Below, one piece after another: positions 59,659 through 64,000 of a stretch of DNA of 64,000 nucleotides. Each line of letters begins with the position of its first letter. Position 1 is the first letter of the stretch. The notes beneath the pieces were generated by a model. It made no database searches. It saw nothing but the letters and a program-made list of their open reading frames with translations, and was not told where the DNA came from. Where the stretch lies: positions 1 through 64,000 of the IMG/VR virus record IMGVR_UViG_3300033145_000668; one strand, written 5' to 3'. This DNA is from a virus. A program made the position numbers and the translations under genes.

Positions 59659-60285
59659 TTAAACTCCTTTCTCATTGCCCCATACATCAATATGTATTCT
59701 CTGGCAATATTTTTTATTATTTTTAACACAATAATTCCAAACATCTTGTTGAATTTTTTTATCTTTTTCTTTATCATTTGTTGTTAAAGGCATAAGCATT
59801 GTTGCATCTGATATCATATCTTTATTCATTTTTAAATCTGTAACTATTTTTATATCACATTTTGTTGACTCATCTAATCTTTCAGAAAACGCTATAACAT
59901 TTTGTTGAGCTCGCTTATGCTTTGGACTAAATGCAATATAAGAAAATAAATCAGCATACAATGGAAGAATGTCACCATTTGTTTCTAGATGATGGTATAT
60001 ATATTCTTCTATGTTATAGATTCCAAATCCACATTCTTGTATTACTTCATATATTTCATCTTGTTGTAACATTGGCTCTCCTCCTGTCCAGACAACAATA
60101 TTACATTTACTTTTTTTAATTTCTTTTGTAATTTGTGCAACTGACATTTTTTTTCCTTTAATATGATACTTTGTGTCACAGAAGTCGCAATTTCTATTAC
60201 ATCCAGATGTTCTTATAAATAATACTGGGTGACCAGAATATTTACCTTCCCCTTGAATTGATTTAAAAATTTCTGAGATTATCAT
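59659..60285 (-). CDS. queE: 7-carboxy-7-deazaguanine synthase QueE
   Basis: 208 aa. FKSIQGEGKYSGHPVLFIRTSGCNRNCDFCDT: the QGEG opening and Cx3Cx2C cluster motif of QueE. GGEPML near residue 68 contacts SAM, and HLETNGD is present. Converts 6-carboxytetrahydropterin to 7-carboxy-7-deazaguanine. ATGA overlaps with both neighbours. Confidence 0.9.
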   Translation of the reverse strand: MIISEIFKSIQGEGKYSGHPVLFIRTSGCNRNCDFCDTKYHIKGKKMSVAQITKEIKKSKCNIVVWTGGEPMLQQDEIYEVIQECGFGIYNIEEYIYHHLETNGDILPLYADLFSYIAFSPKHKRAQQNVIAFSERLDESTKCDIKIVTDLKMNKDMISDATMLMPLTTNDKEKDKKIQQDVWNYCVKNNKKYCQRIHIDVWGNEKGV

Positions 60286-60554
60286 TCTTTATTATCTCCA
60301 ACTTTAATTTCATCTAAACTTATTTCTCTTACTGAGCCATCTGGATAACTACAACAATCAAAATATGCAATAGTACCATCTTTGAACGTTATCTTAATAT
60401 TTCCAATTTCACTATCTTCTATTTTTAAAAATTCTTTTCCTATTAGTGCTTCTGCTTCGTCATAAATATGCCTTAAAGTTTTATCGCAACACTTTCCGGG
60501 CATGCCTACATCATCATAAATCTTACCACAACCGTGACAAATATATTTAGTCAT
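60282..60554 (-). CDS. zinc-motif protein in the 7-deazaguanine operon
   Basis: 90 aa. N-terminal CHGCGKIYDDVGMPGKCCDK is rubredoxin/zinc-ribbon-like; the rest is a beta-rich domain with FDCCSYPDGSV. Between QueD and QueE with ATGA overlaps. Not QueC: no PP-loop ATPase motif. Function unknown. Confidence 0.6.
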   Translation of the reverse strand: MTKYICHGCGKIYDDVGMPGKCCDKTLRHIYDEAEALIGKEFLKIEDSEIGNIKITFKDGTIAYFDCCSYPDGSVREISLDEIKVGDNKE

Positions 60555-60970
60555 TCTAAATCCTCCGAATCAATTTCACAATAAGAATTTGGACTCTCAT
60601 AAACTTTAATTTTATAAGATAATCTATCATCCATTTGTTTTAGAAGTTTTAATATTTCATAACATAAATTCTCTGCTGTTGAATTTTCATCCATCCAATA
60701 AATTGCACCATCTCCGCAAATAAATGTAATCATTCCACCTAACTCTCTATTTTCCTCACAATCTTTTAATATAGTTTTATGGTCAAAATATTCCTTTAAT
60801 TTTTTACGATTAGTAAAGTCCCAAAGAATTCCTACATCATCAAAATGCTTATCGTCACCATTTATTTCGAGATGAACCTCCCACCTATGACCGTGTAAAA
60901 AATTACATTTACCATCATATCCAACCAGTCTATGTGCTGCATCAAAATCGAATCTTGTGTTTAATTTCAT
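60551..60970 (-). CDS. queD: 6-carboxytetrahydropterin synthase QueD
   Basis: 139 aa. FDAAHRL near residue 8, KCNFLHGHRWEV (Cx3HGH, catalytic Cys near 22 and zinc His) and VGILWDFTNRK. A late STAENLC and YESPNSYCEI complete the family pattern. Second step of the 7-deazaguanine pathway. First gene of its operon; the upstream region is AT-rich without a clear class-1 element. Confidence 0.88.
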   Translation of the reverse strand: MKLNTRFDFDAAHRLVGYDGKCNFLHGHRWEVHLEINGDDKHFDDVGILWDFTNRKKLKEYFDHKTILKDCEENRELGGMITFICGDGAIYWMDENSTAENLCYEILKLLKQMDDRLSYKIKVYESPNSYCEIDSEDLE

Positions 60971-61048
60971 TTATTGTTTTGTTTATGTTTACTTGTGTTT
61001 TAATTTAAAAAAAATAAAAAATAATATATCCAAACTAGTATTAAACAC

Positions 61049-61474
61049 TTAAATACTAATTCTTAATCTTCCGTTGTTAGTTTTTGGATTAACTTTCTTA
61101 ATAATTACGACTTCAGTTCCGATTACATTTTTAAATGCATCAACTTTGTACTTAGCAAGGAATTGTGCTGTTTTTGACTTTTCATGCATACCAACAATCC
61201 ACTTCCCATCCATCTCTTTAAGATTATAAGTTTCTACATGAGTAATTGCTCTTCCAATTTGCTCAGCTCCAAATTCTTCAGTTATTAATTTAATTACTTG
61301 TACATCTCGCAACTGTCCTTCTGGTAACGGTTGTCCATCAAGTCCAAATTTTGATGTGCTTTCATCAACATCACATTCTTTAATCTTTACTCTTGTACCG
61401 TCCAATTTATCCATTTCTTCTTCCGATGGACCTCCAAATTTAACATACTCTAGGTTATCTACTTTTTCTGACAT
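61049..61474 (-). CDS. hypothetical protein, 141 aa
   Basis: Strong AAAGGAGGT site before the ATG. Acidic N-terminus (EYVKFGGPSEEEMDKLDG), then a beta-rich part ending VVIIKKVNPKTNNGRLRISI. Size and position between primase and QueD would suit a small single-stranded DNA-binding protein, but no OB-fold motif is certain. Confidence 0.6.
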   Translation of the reverse strand: MSEKVDNLEYVKFGGPSEEEMDKLDGTRVKIKECDVDESTSKFGLDGQPLPEGQLRDVQVIKLITEEFGAEQIGRAITHVETYNLKEMDGKWIVGMHEKSKTAQFLAKYKVDAFKNVIGTEVVIIKKVNPKTNNGRLRISI

Positions 61475-61596
61475 TCTACTATACCTCCTTTCATTACGCC
61501 TTCTTCGTTTTTTCGGTTACTTATGCAACCTTCTTTTATTCGAAAACTATTATTAATTTTATTTTGTTTTTTCATATTTTATTAAATTGTTATTTA

Positions 61597-61614
61597 CTTA
61601 TAAACACATTTATA
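61597..61614 (-). promoter_or_regulatory. class-1 promoter with long leader
   Basis: On the - strand TATAAATGTGTTTATAAG. It lies about 120 nt before the gene start at 61474, leaving a leader of roughly 100 nt, unlike the near-leaderless genes elsewhere. The gap 61475-61642 holds no gene. Confidence 0.5.
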
Positions 61615-61642
61615 GAGTTTTATTTATAATCTATTATATATT

Positions 61643-63874
61643 TTACATTTCATTTGAATCTAGGTAACTATTTCCTGCCTCGTTTATCATTATCATTGTA
61701 TTTCTTCCAGATTCAAAAGTTCCTATTAATTCTAAATCTATTAATTGTTTTATCATTTTTGACCTCATATTCGATGTCTTTATTTTGAATCTATTTTCTA
61801 GTTCATAATGCATTTGCATTTTTGGCATGCTGCCCTTTAATGATAATAATTTTAAGATAGAAAACTTTATTTTTTTATCTTTATTTTGACTAGTAACTAA
61901 AATCTTAATACTATCAATACACTCCATAATAATATTATAACAACTTTTAATCATTTTTTTCTCTATTAGTGTTTGTTTTCTCCAAACAGCATCCAGCACA
62001 CATAATTTATATAAATGAACACTTTCTCTTCTAACCATTGAATTTAAAATTTCTTTATCTATTGCCATAAATTCACTATAATTTGCTTCAGCTATTTCCC
62101 ACAAGTCATCAACAAAATTATCACTACCAGCTTCAAATTTAAAATCTTTTTTATTTTCTTCATACCATTTTTTCATATCTCTTAATTTTTCTAATAATTT
62201 CATAATGTATTTTTCTTTATTAAAACTTTTTTCCGTCTTAGTATTAAATTTAGATTTAACAATATGCTTTCTAATTACTTTATGGTCAACGTCTGTTAAA
62301 TCTTTTAAGTAAAAAATAGCTCTTTGAAACAATCCATTATGTAAAATAGCATTTACAATATTATCCATTTTATAAGTTGTTAAAACTATTGAAGTATTTG
62401 TTGTAACAGGAATACTATAACCGGCAACTCCTTTTTCAATTCTTCTCGACTTATCCATAGCTTGTCTTAAAATAATTTGAACGTGTTTATTATGCGCTCC
62501 TGGTCTAAAAATACTTTCTGATTCTGACAACGCTAACCAATGAGTATTTTCTAACCAACCTTTTTCAATTGGATTTTTATAAGTCTTACTACCATTAATT
62601 TGATTTTCTTCTGTTAATCCGTTTTTGGTATTAAATTCTACAGCTACTTGATTTACCGCACCTAATAATGTTCTATCTGTAACTTCGGCTGGTCTTTTTG
62701 TAATATATTTTAATCGCTCTAATATTTCATTAATTAAATTAACACCCTCATCTTTTCCAGAAGTAGAATATGAAGAAAAAATTAAATGAACTCTTAAGTC
62801 GTCTTGTTTTTCATCTAATATGGTTCCTAATAAATTATAAAAGCAAAGTTCTTTCCAAACAGGTTGTTGAGCAATACTATTATCCCAAATCTTATCCCAT
62901 AATTGTTTAATAGTATAAAAATCAATAATTTCTTCACCGTTATTTAGTTCATACATAACAGGATAATCGTGTTCAATAGACCACTGAACCATTTCTGATT
63001 TATTATATTCTGTTATTTGACCGTCCATTGCTTTATCAACCCAACCCATAAACTCACCTACATTTTTCCCAGGACAATTTTCTACTATTTTTTGAGCATA
63101 ATTTGTAGCTATTTCATCTTTTGTTAAACCGCTTAATACTAATCCAACAGCTAGATTTTTGAACAGCGTGTTGTTTCTATCTCCGTTTTCTATCATATTA
63201 TTCATCGCGTATTTTAAATAAGGGTCGTTTAAATGAAAGTCGACTATTATCTTCTTATTTTCTATTTGCTGTACTTTTTTATTTTCAATATCTTTTTTAC
63301 AATATTCAATTATTTCTTCATCAATTAAATTTTTTTCATTTGTGTTTACTGTATCATATAAATATTTTTCTTTTCCTGTTTTTAAGTGTTTAGAATATTC
63401 AAGAGCTAACCATTGATTTTCTTTCGCTAGTTTTTCATCTGTTCTAAAATATGTAATTATATATTTTCTTATTCTGTTTCTTAAATCTAAATCCAATTTT
63501 GCAAAATTGTCAAATAATATAGATATATGATAACCTCTCGAGCCAGTGTCCCAAATTACATAACTCCAATTTTTTTCAGTTAACTTTGTTTGAATATCAT
63601 GTATTTTATATTTTTCCTCGACATCTAAAATTATTTCGTTTTTAAAACTTTTTCTTAAATTTATTTCAATTTTTTCATCTTCTGATAATTCAGAAATAAT
63701 CTTTTCAGAAATCCATCTATTTTTATGTTTGCATTTTTTACAAACACCATAGGTATCTAAATCGGCTGACTTACAACCATTACATACTTTACTATTATAC
63801 ATAACTTTCATTTCAGAATTCTCTTTAAGTATTTTCCTTAAAAAATTCTCTTTAAGTTTTTTATAATTAGTCAT
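61643..63874 (-). CDS. primase-helicase (archaeo-eukaryotic primase type)
   Basis: 743 aa. Residues 1-45 hold a CNGC...CKKCKH zinc site. A primase-like region follows with LDVEEKYKIH near residue 75 and DTGSRGYHISILFD near 108 (catalytic and SRGYH motifs of AEP primases). The middle (about 300-500) has a degenerate Walker A (SSYSTSGKDEG) and LTTYKMDN sensor, a D5/DUF3987-like helicase. The C-terminus ends in a winged-helix (LLSLKGSMPKMQMHYELENRFKI). Functions at the viral replication fork. Confidence 0.78.
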   Translation of the reverse strand: MTNYKKLKENFLRKILKENSEMKVMYNSKVCNGCKSADLDTYGVCKKCKHKNRWISEKIISELSEDEKIEINLRKSFKNEIILDVEEKYKIHDIQTKLTEKNWSYVIWDTGSRGYHISILFDNFAKLDLDLRNRIRKYIITYFRTDEKLAKENQWLALEYSKHLKTGKEKYLYDTVNTNEKNLIDEEIIEYCKKDIENKKVQQIENKKIIVDFHLNDPYLKYAMNNMIENGDRNNTLFKNLAVGLVLSGLTKDEIATNYAQKIVENCPGKNVGEFMGWVDKAMDGQITEYNKSEMVQWSIEHDYPVMYELNNGEEIIDFYTIKQLWDKIWDNSIAQQPVWKELCFYNLLGTILDEKQDDLRVHLIFSSYSTSGKDEGVNLINEILERLKYITKRPAEVTDRTLLGAVNQVAVEFNTKNGLTEENQINGSKTYKNPIEKGWLENTHWLALSESESIFRPGAHNKHVQIILRQAMDKSRRIEKGVAGYSIPVTTNTSIVLTTYKMDNIVNAILHNGLFQRAIFYLKDLTDVDHKVIRKHIVKSKFNTKTEKSFNKEKYIMKLLEKLRDMKKWYEENKKDFKFEAGSDNFVDDLWEIAEANYSEFMAIDKEILNSMVRRESVHLYKLCVLDAVWRKQTLIEKKMIKSCYNIIMECIDSIKILVTSQNKDKKIKFSILKLLSLKGSMPKMQMHYELENRFKIKTSNMRSKMIKQLIDLELIGTFESGRNTMIMINEAGNSYLDSNEM

Positions 63875-64000
63875 CCTCTTTTATTTCTAATCGTTTAATT
63901 GAACTCCTAAGAAATGGAGTTGGAATTGAGTCCGATAATATTGTTAGAAATACATGCGTTTCATCATAATCAATAAAAATTCCATCTCGTGGTCGAATTT
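63867..64000 (-). CDS. C-terminus of an unknown protein (cut by the window edge)
   Basis: 44 codons up to a stop that overlaps the primase start. The visible part reads GIFIDYDETHVFLTILSDSIPT and ends KRLEIKEDD. No domain can be assigned. Confidence 0.6.
   Translation of the reverse strand, partial: IRPRDGIFIDYDETHVFLTILSDSIPTPFLRSSIKRLEIKEDD

Noticed and set aside
60282-60554. Missing QueC of the 7-deazaguanine pathway
   Set aside because: Only 90 aa with zinc motifs; QueC is about 220 aa with a PP-loop ATPase motif, which is not present.

Overview
This 64 kb window is part of the genome of an AT-rich, tailed, double-stranded DNA virus (Caudoviricetes). It has a siphovirus-like layout: terminase, portal, prohead protease/scaffold, HK97-fold capsid, tail tube, tail chaperones with a frameshift, tape measure, and no sheath gene seen. 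The host is more likely an archaeon than a bacterium. Many genes have a TTTATAAA box about 25-35 nt before the start codon, and several of these would give leaderless or nearly leaderless mRNAs. The replication genes (B-family DNA polymerase, primase-helicase) and the FolE2/MptA-type GTP cyclohydrolase also fit an archaeon. The host assignment is an inference, because Shine-Dalgarno sites are also common and such genes occur in bacteriophages.

Layout: (1) 1-1825, an array of 16 tRNAs (the first cut by the window edge), with an inserted HNH endonuclease gene and one unexplained structured segment. (2) 2005-5679, a Ro60/TROVE-like DUF2828 protein, then small genes up to a possible small terminase. 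(3) 5686-8976, a large terminase split into two reading frames, flanked by two related homing endonucleases. (4) 9057-16888, portal, a run of small head-associated proteins, protease with an internally started scaffold, decoration protein and major capsid protein. (5) 17043-33475, neck, fibre and tail genes, including a long fibre with ten NVGIGT-type repeats, tail tube, G/GT chaperones, tape measure and a baseplate protein with two LamG-like domains. (6) 33476-36125, a phospholipase A2-like protein, a holin-like membrane protein, two membrane-anchored proteins and a SprT-like metalloprotease. Everything to here is on the + strand.

From 36111 to the end all genes are on the - strand. 36111-52175 is one dense operon-like island of glycosyltransferases, radical-SAM enzymes (one with a probable B12 domain), a split transketolase, a short-chain dehydrogenase and methyltransferases. 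It looks like a virus-encoded pathway that builds and attaches an unusual sugar or modified group. The target (DNA base, virion or host surface) cannot be read from the sequence. 52179-54125 holds small regulatory or zinc proteins and a PD-(D/E)XK nuclease. 54175-60970 holds the DNA polymerase and a 7-deazaguanine set: a DpdA-like transglycosylase, FolE2, QueE, QueD and a phosphoribosyltransferase. This strongly suggests 7-deazaguanine-modified viral DNA. QueC is not in the window. 61049-64000 has an unknown protein, the primase-helicase and the end of one more gene.

Two promoter types recur. One is an extended near-palindrome (consensus TATAAATATGTTTATAAA) before the Ro-like gene, the replication-side genes and a few others. 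The other is a CTATATAG palindrome followed by a TTTATAAA box, mostly before structural genes. Homing endonucleases and their debris are scattered throughout.
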